From Alphaproteobacteria bacterium (GTDB taxonomy: Bacteria > Pseudomonadota > Alphaproteobacteria > Micavibrionales > UBA2020), in assembly GCA_029266795.1 (NCBI GenBank), contig JAQSWE010000179.1, positions 1-15,775 of the forward strand: DNA of 15,775 nt, written 5' to 3'. The translations under genes were made by a program, and so were the position numbers. The notes under the pieces were generated by a model that had not been told where the DNA came from, searched no databases, and saw only the letters and a program-made list of their open reading frames with translations. Shown here in pieces: positions 5,622-12,252 of the stretch; the stretch's first letter is position 1; the number at the start of each line of letters is the position of its first letter.

Positions 5622-6510
5622 CCGTATCATCCTCGCCGCCGAATTCATTGGCGCGCGCGACAAGGTCGCGCAGGTTCTGGTGAAGTTGTTCCAGCGAAAA
5701 ACTGAGCGTGAAGACGCGTCCCGTTTCCCCTTCGGTCAGCGGGGCGAGAGCGTGTGTGCGGTGCAGTTCGGCAATTGCGGCGGAGAATGCGCCATAGGCG
5801 ATCTCCATGCTTTCCGGCACTTTAATCTCCGGCTTGCCAGACAGGGTATCGGCCGCCATGCGCAGCAGCGCTGATGACTCGGCGGCAACTGCAGTCAACG
5901 GCGGGGTCAGGGCTTGCGCGACCGTGGCGGGCAGCGGATGCATCACCGCACGTCCGATGATGACGAGGTCAAATCGCAGCCGGCGGATCATGCGCAGGAT
6001 GGGGTCGGGGTCGGGCTCGTCGGTCAGTTTGCTTTTGCGCTCGCGTGTGGCGTCTTCCCCCACCATCTCCATGCGCCCGATGGCGGCGCGGATATCGGCA
6101 TGCTGTTTTTCGACCTCGGTATAATCCAGTTTTCCCGCAGCCACATCCAGCAGCTTGGTCAATAAATCGGCATAAGTGCCGAGCACCGTCGATGCCGCAT
6201 TTGCCAACACACGATGTGCGCGCGAGGGGAGGACGGTCAGCGACACAACAAGACCAATCAAGCAGCCGACGCCGATTTCCATGACGCGGTGTTCTGCATA
6301 TACCAGCGGGCTCATGTTATGCGCGGTATCGCTGAACAGCACGATAGCGACCGTAATTGGGGCGATGCGGAAACTGGGATAAAGCGCGGCGATGAAAGAT
6401 ATCGGCGCAATACCAGCGATGATGGCGCCGAAATAATATTCCTGCGGCAGGTACCCCCAGATGGAAGCGATGAAAGCACCATAGGCCGCCCCCGCAAACG
6501 TACCCATCAT
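5608..6510 (-). pseudogene. FUSC-family (aromatic acid exporter-like) membrane protein, main fragment
   Basis: This is the larger part of a FUSC-type inner-membrane transporter, a family linked to efflux of fusaric and other aromatic acids. It carries transmembrane helices MMGTFAGAAYGAFIAS, YYFGAIIAGIAPISFIAALY, ITVAIVLFSD and IGVGCLIGLVVSLTVLP. A long soluble C-terminal domain follows (from about residue 120), with RRLRFDLVIIGRA, which is typical of the family. The first helices lie in another frame at 6507-6656. Between the two, the usual loop of about 15 residues that precedes the conserved DR..GT is absent and the frame changes. The gene therefore appears broken by a deletion of roughly 43-46 bases, whether real or an assembly error. 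The coordinate 6510 is the first Met of this frame, not a demonstrated start. Confidence 0.75.
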
Positions 6511-6656
6511 ACGATGGCGGTGAAGGCAATCCAGTAACCCTGCGGCAGTTGCAGCCACGTATTAACCGCATAGGCTGCCAACGCCGATACCGTGATGCGG
6601 ACGGAGAGGCGGATCTTGCCTTTATGTTTTGAAATAGCTTCGGGCAGCGACGACAT
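6507..6656 (-). pseudogene. FUSC-family membrane protein, N-terminal fragment
   Basis: A 49-residue open frame begins MSSLPEAISKHKGKIRLSVR and runs through the first membrane helix to QGYWIAFTAIV, then meets a TGA at 6509-6507. The order of basic N-terminus, helix and LPQGYW followed by TAIV is the standard opening of FUSC proteins. The next conserved residues, R-MMGTFAGA, appear one frame away. The two fragments together span 5608-6656 and would give a protein of about 350 residues, plus roughly 15 missing ones. No ribosome site precedes the ATG, but a promoter ends only a few bases before it. Confidence 0.7.
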
Positions 6657-6664
6657 GATGCCGT

Positions 6665-6693
6665 TTTATATCACGCATGCCCTTCGGGGTCAA
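6665..6693 (-). promoter_or_regulatory. Promoter directly before the FUSC gene
   Basis: On the minus strand, TTGACC (6693-6688), a 17-base spacer and TATAAA (6670-6665) with an extended TGA. The predicted start of transcription, 6659-6656, falls on or just before the ATG at 6656. With no Shine-Dalgarno present, this suggests a leaderless message. The -35 overlaps the stop of the small membrane protein gene. Confidence 0.55.
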
Positions 6694-6860
6694 AACAGGT
6701 CTTCGATGCCTGCGCTCAGGACTGCTGCAACCGGCGGGCCGATGATTTTGAGGAGGGGAATGACGACGAAAACAATCGCCGCGATGCTGCCGAAGACGAG
6801 CCCTGCGAGAAAGGCCGGACGGGTTGCTGCAAGATATTCAATATTATCAATGCCAAACAT
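6690..6860 (-). CDS. Small membrane protein (56 aa), function unknown
   Basis: The start chosen is the ATG at 6860 because AGGGGAGAG sits 4 bases upstream; a start eight codons further up lacks such a site. The product, MFGIDNIEYLAATRPAF then AGLVFGSIAAIVFVVIPLL, has one clear membrane helix. A second, weaker hydrophobic stretch (IIGPPVAAVLSAGI) ends in the acidic tail EDLF. I do not recognise it. It lies 60 bases behind the patatin gene on the same strand and directly ahead of the FUSC gene, so it could be co-transcribed with the phospholipase. Confidence 0.6.
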   Translation of the reverse strand: MFGIDNIEYLAATRPAFLAGLVFGSIAAIVFVVIPLLKIIGPPVAAVLSAGIEDLF

Positions 6861-6920
6861 TTTACTCTCCCCTGTTGTTATCAAGCCAACGCCGGGAAAA
6901 AATTTAGTGCCCCAAAAATT

Positions 6921-8381
6921 TTACGGCTGCTTCGGCTTGTCGCCTGCGCGGTGCTTCCAGGGCTGCGCATTCGCTTCCGTATTGTCGTTGTCGGGCGAGG
7001 GCGGCAGGGGGCGGAAGGGTGAGCCGAGCTTTTTCACGAACTTGGTCAGGTCGTCGCCCGCTTCCTTGATGCTGTTCAGGATCTTGTTCTGCCCGTCCAG
7101 TTTGTCCTGCACGACGTGGTAAATGCGGTCGAGGTCATGCTTGTGCTGTTCGGTCAGCGCCTGCGCGAGCATCTTGAGTTCCGCATCGCCCGCTTCCGGC
7201 GTGTCGGTCACGATGTCGCTCGCATAGCCCAAAATCTTTTTGTAGGTCTTCGTCAGCGTCTTGACGGTTTTCGTGTCTTCCAGAATGGCGGTCAGCTTCT
7301 GCAGCGCGTTTTTGCTTTCCTGATGGTACTCTTCTGCGAAGACGCGATGCTTCAGGATATCGCAAAGACGTTCCATTTCGGCGTCATTGTCCTTGATGAT
7401 CTTCTCGGCGAATTTTTCGAGGGCCTTGAGGTTCTTCAGGCTGGCATCATCCATCGTGGAGGTGGGAGCGGCGGGGTCTGCCTCGCCATTTATGATGCCG
7501 TCGAAGCTTATAAAGCGGTCGCCGATTTCGTCGCGGATATCGTTCGCCACATCCATCAGCGACATGTTGATGACAAGCGACAGCAGCAGGTTGCCGTTCG
7601 ATTTGGAAATCATGCCGATCGGGCCGAGCTTGTTGAATTCCTCCGGCGACAGCGAGTTTTCGACGTTGCCGGTGCCCAGATGCACGACCACGATTTCCGC
7701 ATCGGGCGGGGCGAGTTTCCGTGCCTGCGTCATCAGCCGGCGCATGGAGTTTCCGGCGAAGAAGCCGCCATCGATCAGCGCGTGGCGGTGCGTGACGTTG
7801 GGCATATCTTCATTCGGCGTGGTCGAATAGTATTTCGACGGGAAATAGGTGGGCGCGGTCGTCGAGGCGCGCACGGCGTCGCGCATCAGCATGCTCGACC
7901 AGCCTTCCGGCGACTTGTCCTTCTGTCCCTTGATATGCGCGATCCAGACGGGGCGGAAATTCTTGATGTCGGTTGCCGGGATGAGCAGGTGGGTCAGCGA
8001 GTCCTTCATCTTGTAATCGCCCAGCTTTTCCTTCAGCGCGTCTTCGAGCGGCTTGGGGTCATAGAGGGCGGAGGAGGACAGCTTGCGGATGCTCTTGAAG
8101 CGCAGCTCCGGGAAAATTTTCGGGCCGAAGGTGTAGTAGAAATTTTTCAGTTCCTGCGCGGAATGCTTCGGCTTGGTCGGGTTCTGCTCGTCGGGGACGA
8201 CTAGGCCCGCGCCCAAAATCGCGCCGGTCGAGGTGCCGCCGACCATGTCGAACAATTCGGCGATGGGCTTGCCGGTGCGTTCCTCGATCTCCTGTAGGAT
8301 GCGCGCGGGCACGACGCCGCGGATGCCGCCGCCGTCGATGGAGAGGACTGTGAAGACGCGTTTCTTCTTGTTCTCGGTCAT
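6921..8381 (-). CDS. Patatin-like phospholipase
   Basis: A 486-residue patatin-domain lipid acyl hydrolase with a Ser-Asp catalytic dyad. The oxyanion loop DGGGIRG is at 16-22, the nucleophile Ser51 lies in GGTSTG, and the catalytic Asp204 in LIDGG. The patatin fold covers about 9-300. Beyond it, residues about 330-450 are mostly helical and charged (LKALEKFAEKIIKD, LTEQHKHDLDRIYHVVQDK) and may form a coiled coil or regulatory module. The end is a disordered Pro/Asn-rich tail (FRPLPPSPDNDN). No signal peptide is seen. The ATG at 8381 has GGGG 8 bases upstream and starts just before the domain, as is usual; an in-frame ATG at 8435 has GAGGG too close to it. No nucleotide cyclase lies nearby, so a CBASS effector is not supported. 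Possible roles are phospholipid remodelling or a secreted toxin. Confidence 0.88.
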   Translation of the reverse strand: MTENKKKRVFTVLSIDGGGIRGVVPARILQEIEERTGKPIAELFDMVGGTSTGAILGAGLVVPDEQNPTKPKHSAQELKNFYYTFGPKIFPELRFKSIRKLSSSALYDPKPLEDALKEKLGDYKMKDSLTHLLIPATDIKNFRPVWIAHIKGQKDKSPEGWSSMLMRDAVRASTTAPTYFPSKYYSTTPNEDMPNVTHRHALIDGGFFAGNSMRRLMTQARKLAPPDAEIVVVHLGTGNVENSLSPEEFNKLGPIGMISKSNGNLLLSLVINMSLMDVANDIRDEIGDRFISFDGIINGEADPAAPTSTMDDASLKNLKALEKFAEKIIKDNDAEMERLCDILKHRVFAEEYHQESKNALQKLTAILEDTKTVKTLTKTYKKILGYASDIVTDTPEAGDAELKMLAQALTEQHKHDLDRIYHVVQDKLDGQNKILNSIKEAGDDLTKFVKKLGSPFRPLPPSPDNDNTEANAQPWKHRAGDKPKQP

Positions 8382-8470
8382 TTTGTCGCCCCAAAAGCCT
8401 GAGGCGTTTGCCTGCTGCAAACGCTGTTTTATCATCACCCTCTGAGGCCGTTTTTTTTTATTGTGTAACG

Positions 8471-8498
8471 AGTGTATTGAAATATATGACTCTGGCAA
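8471..8498 (-). promoter_or_regulatory. Candidate promoter of the patatin gene
   Basis: On the minus strand, TTGCCA (8498-8493), a 16-base spacer and TACACT (8476-8471), matching 5 of 6 and 4 of 6 consensus bases. The leader to the ATG at 8381 would be about 80 bases. Confidence 0.35.
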
Positions 8499-8587
8499 TC
8501 CCCAAAAACGTAACTTATTGACATATTGACGCAAGAAGATTGCGCGCAGAGGTTTGGTTGAACCCCGTCGCGTATATATTTGAGGAT

Positions 8588-8616
8588 TTGAGACTAAATT
8601 TAATAAAAGTTTAAAT
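8588..8616 (+). promoter_or_regulatory. Candidate promoter of the histidine kinase gene
   Basis: TTGAGA (8588-8593), a 17-base spacer and TTAAAT (8611-8616), matching 5 of 6 and 4 of 6 consensus bases in an AT-rich stretch. The leader to the TTG at 8705 would be about 80 bases. Confidence 0.35.
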
Positions 8617-8704
8617 GAAATACATAAGTATAGAGGGACGGCAGCAAAACTGGCCCCCAAGCGGATGAAATATCTGTGGAAAGGCCAAGGGAGAGGGCTC
8701 CGCC

Positions 8705-10207
8705 TTGACGACCGAAGATAAATCCAAAGCCGCGCCGCAGCGGTATTTGAAAACGGATACCGTTGCTTCGTTCATTCTCGTGAACGGCATGGTTATCGCC
8801 GTTATCGCCTTCGTGGCGCTCCATTTCGCCGTCGCCAACATGAAAAACATGGAAGCCCGCGGCCGCACGCGCGATATTTTGCGCGCAACAGAACAATCGC
8901 TGACCGACATGGAAAAAACGGTCCGCAACCTGCAATATTTCCATTCTTCCGTGAACGCGACGACGCAAGACCCGGCCTCCGTCATCGGCGGTGTGCAAAA
9001 ACTGCTGACGGGCAACGCGCCGCTCACCGCGCTGCTCTGGGCGACAGACAAGGGCGTCTGGCGCCAGCAGGACATGCGCAGCATGAGCGAGCGGACGGCT
9101 TATGACGCCTCGCTGGGCTGGCCCAGCTACAATGAACTGGCGCGCGAGGCGACGCGCATGAATTTCAACGAAATCGATTACCTGCCCGACATGCCCTGGG
9201 CGGCTTTCAGTGCCAAGGCGGGATCGAGCGCAAATGAGCCCGTCGGCCTCGTGCTGAAATCGCGCCTTGCCGACAATGCGACCGGCATCTTGCTGGTGGC
9301 CACGACGCCCGCCATGATTTTCGGCAACAGCTGGGCCGCGCAACGCGAGGATATCGACCGCGTGACGATCAAGGACCGCGACACCGATTTCGTTCTGGTG
9401 GACACGCGCCTGTCGAGCATGGTCACGGGTGACGAAGCGGAGCCGTCGGTCGAAACCGTCAATTACGTGCTGACACTCGGCAACCAGTCATGGGACATCA
9501 AATTCGGTGTGCGCCCGACACTGATGTCGAAACTGCTGACGTTTACCCCTTGGGGCGCGCTTGCGCTCATCATGGTCCTGACCGGCATCGCCTCCAGCAT
9601 CGCACACCGCAAACATGCGCAGGATTTGAAGCTGGAAGAAATGTCGAAAAGCCTCGAAGGCACGCAGTCCGAACTGCAAAGCCGGATTTCCGAGCGCGAC
9701 AAGCTGTTCCACGCCCTGCGCAAGTCGGAGCGCGAATACAAGGCCGTCATCAACTCCGTCTCCGATGTGATTTTCGAAACTGATGAAATCGGCCGCATCA
9801 TGTTTCTGAACGAGACATGGAAGAAGATGACGCTGCGTGAAACCGGCGACACGCTGGGTGAGTCGCTGTTCGCAATGCTGGATGTATCTGAACAAACGAA
9901 GCAGCGCGACATGTTCGACGAACTTGTGCGGGGCGAGCGTCAAGCCTACCGCGCCGAAACGCGCCTGAACCTCGGCCATGGCACCATCAAGCCTGTCGAG
10001 ATCGCGTTCTCCATGCTCCGCATGACGGAGGACAAGAGCATCCGCGTTGTGGGATCGATCCATGACATTGAAAAACGCAGCAGCGTTTCCGTGCGATCTT
10101 CGAAAACTCCGTCTCCGGCATCTATCAGATTTCCGCCGATGGCCGCTTCATCGCGGCCAACATGGCGTTGGCCGAAATCCTCGGCTACGGCACGCCGAAC
10201 GAGCTGA
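8705..10207 (+). CDS. Sensor histidine kinase, N-terminal part (membrane sensor and first PAS); frameshifted
   Basis: The start is TTG at 8705, supported by GGGAGAGG 9 bases upstream and by the lack of any ATG before the first membrane helix. That helix (20-43) and a second one (about 280-300, WGALALIMVLTGIASS) enclose a periplasmic sensor of about 230 residues. A coiled-coil linker (302-340) leads to a PAS domain (about 343-455) that begins SEREYKAVINSVSDVIFETD and ends VVGSIHDIEK. From residue ~457 the frame is wrong and the last 45 or so codons (to 10207) are nonsense. The true continuation, a second PAS plus the kinase core, lies one frame away from about 10072. The break sits at an A5 run (10071-10075). 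A single lost A, or a -1 slip there, would join the halves into a kinase of about 860 residues. Confidence 0.85.
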   Translation: MTTEDKSKAAPQRYLKTDTVASFILVNGMVIAVIAFVALHFAVANMKNMEARGRTRDILRATEQSLTDMEKTVRNLQYFHSSVNATTQDPASVIGGVQKLLTGNAPLTALLWATDKGVWRQQDMRSMSERTAYDASLGWPSYNELAREATRMNFNEIDYLPDMPWAAFSAKAGSSANEPVGLVLKSRLADNATGILLVATTPAMIFGNSWAAQREDIDRVTIKDRDTDFVLVDTRLSSMVTGDEAEPSVETVNYVLTLGNQSWDIKFGVRPTLMSKLLTFTPWGALALIMVLTGIASSIAHRKHAQDLKLEEMSKSLEGTQSELQSRISERDKLFHALRKSEREYKAVINSVSDVIFETDEIGRIMFLNETWKKMTLRETGDTLGESLFAMLDVSEQTKQRDMFDELVRGERQAYRAETRLNLGHGTIKPVEIAFSMLRMTEDKSIRVVGSIHDIEKRSSVSVRSSKTPSPASIRFPPMAASSRPTWRWPKSSATARRTS

Positions 10208-11286
10208 TGAACGAAGTTAGTGATATCGGCGGCCAGCTGTATCTGCGCCCGAATGAACGCGCGGAGTTCGTGCAGAAATTATTGTTCGAAGGCCGCGTCT
10301 CCGGCAACGAAGCGGAAGTAAAGCGCCGCGATGGCAAGCTGATCTGGATCTTGCAAAACGCCCGCGTCGTCCGCAACGAAAAGGGCAGCGTCGATTATTA
10401 CGAAGGCTCCGTCTGGGACGTGACGGAACGCAAAGAGGCGGAAGAGGCGATGCGCTATGCCCGCATCCAGGCCGAAATTTCCAGCCGCACACGGATGGAA
10501 TTCCTCGCCAACATGTCGCATGAATTGCGCACGCCGCTCAACGCAGTCATCGGCTTCTCCGAGATTATCAAAGACGAGGTGATGGGCCAGATCGAGATCA
10601 AGGTCTATAAGGAATATGCGCAGGACATTTACGACAGCGGCAATTACCTGCTGAAAATCATCTCCGAAATTCTCGAGGTCTCCAAGATCGAAACCGGCAA
10701 CCGTGAGCTGAACCAGAGCAATTTCAGGCTGATGAAGGCCGTCAAGGCCTGCATGACCATCATGATGAACCGCATCGACCAAGCGGGCGTCGAGGTGAAG
10801 ATCGAACTGCCCGAAGACCTGCCCGAACTGCTGGCGGAAGAACTGGGTTTCAAGCAAATCATGCTGAACCTGATCGGCAACGCCATTAAATTCACCCCGC
10901 AAGGCGGCAAGGTGCGCGTCACCGCCAGCGTCGAAAAAACCGGCGAAATGTATATCGACATCATCGACAGCGGCATCGGCATGACCGCGGAAGAAATCAA
11001 GAAAGCGCTGACGCCGTTCGGCAAGGTGGATACTACCTTCAGCGGCATGAAGGCGGGCACGGGCCTTGGCCTGACCATCGTCGAATCCCTCGTGCGCCTG
11101 CATGGCGGCGAGTTCAAGATCATCAGCCAGAAAGGCATGGGCACGACCGCCCGCGTCATCATGCCGGCATCGCGTGTTCTGATGGATTCCGTACCCGTTG
11201 CACCCGCAGCGCCGGTCGCGGCGGAAGAGCCCAAGGCAGAAACGTCTGCCGACGGCGATGCGCCCCACCTTAAAGTCGTGAAGTAA
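10162..11286 (+). CDS. Sensor histidine kinase, C-terminal part (second PAS, HisKA, HATPase); same gene as 8705-10207
   Basis: Homology in this frame begins near 10081 with QRFRAIFENSVSGIYQISAD, ahead of the first ATG at 10162, so the segment is the rest of the kinase and not an independent gene. A PAS domain ends VDYYEGSVWDVTERKEAE. The phospho-acceptor helix FLANMSHELRTPLNAVIGF has its histidine codon at 10519-10521. The ATPase has its N-box in NLIGNAIKFTPQGG, then DSGIGM and GTGLGL, all intact. The end is an Ala/Pro-rich tail (APAAPVAAEEPKAE). There is no receiver domain, and no response regulator gene lies in the window, so its partner is elsewhere. If the split is real, this half lacks membrane input and, without a ribosome site at 10162, may not be made. 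Confidence 0.88.
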   Translation: MALAEILGYGTPNELMNEVSDIGGQLYLRPNERAEFVQKLLFEGRVSGNEAEVKRRDGKLIWILQNARVVRNEKGSVDYYEGSVWDVTERKEAEEAMRYARIQAEISSRTRMEFLANMSHELRTPLNAVIGFSEIIKDEVMGQIEIKVYKEYAQDIYDSGNYLLKIISEILEVSKIETGNRELNQSNFRLMKAVKACMTIMMNRIDQAGVEVKIELPEDLPELLAEELGFKQIMLNLIGNAIKFTPQGGKVRVTASVEKTGEMYIDIIDSGIGMTAEEIKKALTPFGKVDTTFSGMKAGTGLGLTIVESLVRLHGGEFKIISQKGMGTTARVIMPASRVLMDSVPVAPAAPVAAEEPKAETSADGDAPHLKVVK

Positions 11287-11347
11287 AAGCAAGGGCTTAG
11301 CCCCTTATGCTCCGCAAGGTCACAGATATACTCAATACTCAACTAAT

Positions 11348-11356
11348 TGATATCAT
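11348..11356 (+). promoter_or_regulatory. Candidate extended -10 ahead of the first Nudix gene
   Basis: TGA followed by TATCAT (11351-11356), the same shape as other extended -10 elements in this window. No convincing -35 is present. The leader to the ATG at 11451 would be about 90 bases. Confidence 0.25.
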
Positions 11357-11450
11357 TAAATAAATTGGCATTTGCACGCGCGTTTTCCGTGGCGCTTACA
11401 CCTCCGTTATGCTAATAATAATGAAGCAAACGACAACAGGGGTTTGTGCG

Positions 11451-12164
11451 ATGGACGATGGCATGCCGAAGAAAATGAAGGCCGAAATCACCGACCGCAA
11501 ACGTGTCTATGACGGCTTTTTCAAGGTCGACGAACTCACCATCAACATGAATACCCACAATGGCGGCTCGATGGAAATCAAGCGCCTCGTGTTCGAGCGC
11601 GGTCATGCGGTCGCCATTCTCGGCTATGACCCTGCGACTGACGAAGTGCTGCTCGTCAACGAAATGCATCCCGGCCTGCTCTCCGCCGGCGACTATCCCT
11701 TCATCAACGCGCTGCCCGCCGGCATGATCGATCCGGGCGAAGCGGTATTGGAAGCGGCGGCGCGTGAATTCTATGAAGAAACCGGCGCGCAGCTCAACTC
11801 CGCGCGCATCATCCATGATGGCGCTTACGTATCCTCAGGCGGCACGTCCGAAAAAATCACGCTCGTCATCGGCACGCTCGACATGAGCAAAGTCGTCAAC
11901 GGCAGCCTGCAAGGCAAGACGAGCGAAGGCGAAGATATCCGCGTCGTCATCGTGAAGGCCGAAGACTACATCGCGCAGGCCGAAAGCGGCCAGTTGCGCG
12001 ACATGAAATGCATGGTCTTTGCGCTCTGGCTCGCCCGCAACCGCGAAAAGATGAAACCCGCCCAGCCCGAACCCTATATCCGCCGCAGCAGCCTCCGCAA
12101 CCGCGCACCCGTCAGCGTCGATGTGCTGGAACTGGTGCGTGAAGCGCGCTCGGGCGGGAAGTAA
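11451..12164 (+). CDS. Nudix hydrolase (ADP-ribose / NDP-sugar pyrophosphatase-like)
   Basis: A 237-residue Nudix pyrophosphohydrolase, which splits nucleoside diphosphates linked to another moiety using Mg2+. The Nudix box is complete at residues 91-113: GMIDPGE, then REFYEETGA, with all metal-binding glutamates. The N-terminal part (ITDRKRVYDGFFKVDELT, then VFERGHAVAILGYD) and the VLLVNEMHPGLLSAGDYPF strand resemble the ADP-ribose / GDP-mannose pyrophosphatase group. Substrate is inferred only from this resemblance. The start is the ATG at 11451, with AGGGG 8 bases upstream; the frame is open from 11409, but those ATGs lack a ribosome site. A basic C-terminal tail (YIRRSSLRNRAP) is absent from its neighbour. 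A hairpin with a T run follows the stop, so the second Nudix gene is probably a separate unit. Confidence 0.88.
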   Translation: MDDGMPKKMKAEITDRKRVYDGFFKVDELTINMNTHNGGSMEIKRLVFERGHAVAILGYDPATDEVLLVNEMHPGLLSAGDYPFINALPAGMIDPGEAVLEAAAREFYEETGAQLNSARIIHDGAYVSSGGTSEKITLVIGTLDMSKVVNGSLQGKTSEGEDIRVVIVKAEDYIAQAESGQLRDMKCMVFALWLARNREKMKPAQPEPYIRRSSLRNRAPVSVDVLELVREARSGGK

Positions 12165-12186
12165 CCCACTCTAATCGTTTAAGATT

Positions 12187-12214
12187 ATCCTGCTTCCTTT
12201 ACTGGCAGGATTTT
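12187..12214 (+). terminator. Probable intrinsic terminator after the first Nudix gene
   Basis: ATCCTGC (12187-12193) pairs with GCAGGAT (12205-12211) across an 11-base loop, and TTTT follows directly. The T run merges into the extended -10 of the next gene. Confidence 0.45.
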
Positions 12215-12222
12215 GATATTAT
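12214..12222 (+). promoter_or_regulatory. Extended -10 promoter of the double-Nudix gene
   Basis: TGA followed by TATTAT (12217-12222). The -35 is weak (CTTCCT at 17 bases). The expected start of transcription is near 12229, giving a leader of about 24 bases with AGAGGA at 12238-12243. Confidence 0.5.
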
Positions 12223-12252
12223 GGCAATCATTTATTCAGAGGATTGCCAGAC

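Larger units (their letters stand above)
8382..8704. other. Divergent intergenic region, patatin gene to histidine kinase gene
   Basis: 323 bases with no credible gene, distinctly AT-rich from about 8450 to 8640. It contains an A/T run (TTTTTTTTATT near 8450), candidate promoters for both divergent genes, and a strong ribosome site for the kinase at its right end. No RNA gene or long inverted repeat was seen. TTGACA at 8518-8523 has no -10 at a usable distance. Confidence 0.6.

Noticed and set aside
7116..8204. Long open frame (362 codons) on the plus strand opposite the patatin gene
   Set aside because: It is antisense to a gene with clear catalytic motifs. Its composition (many Arg, His, Val and Phe from reversed codons) is that of a shadow frame.
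6921..8381. Patatin gene as a CapV-type effector of a CBASS anti-phage system
   Set aside because: No CD-NTase/cyclase, ubiquitin-like transfer or HORMA/TRIP13 gene lies on either side; its neighbours are a small membrane protein and a sensor kinase.
8518..8531. TTGACA and TTGACG ahead of the kinase as -35 elements
   Set aside because: Neither has a plausible -10 at 15-19 bases downstream.
10279..11292. Minus-strand open frame of 337 codons opposite the kinase core
   Set aside because: Antisense to intact HisKA/HATPase motifs; His/Asp/Phe-rich shadow composition.
11291..11307. Hairpin AAGGGC-TTA-GCCCCTT after the kinase as an intrinsic terminator
   Set aside because: The stem is short with a mismatch and no T run follows; too weak to call.
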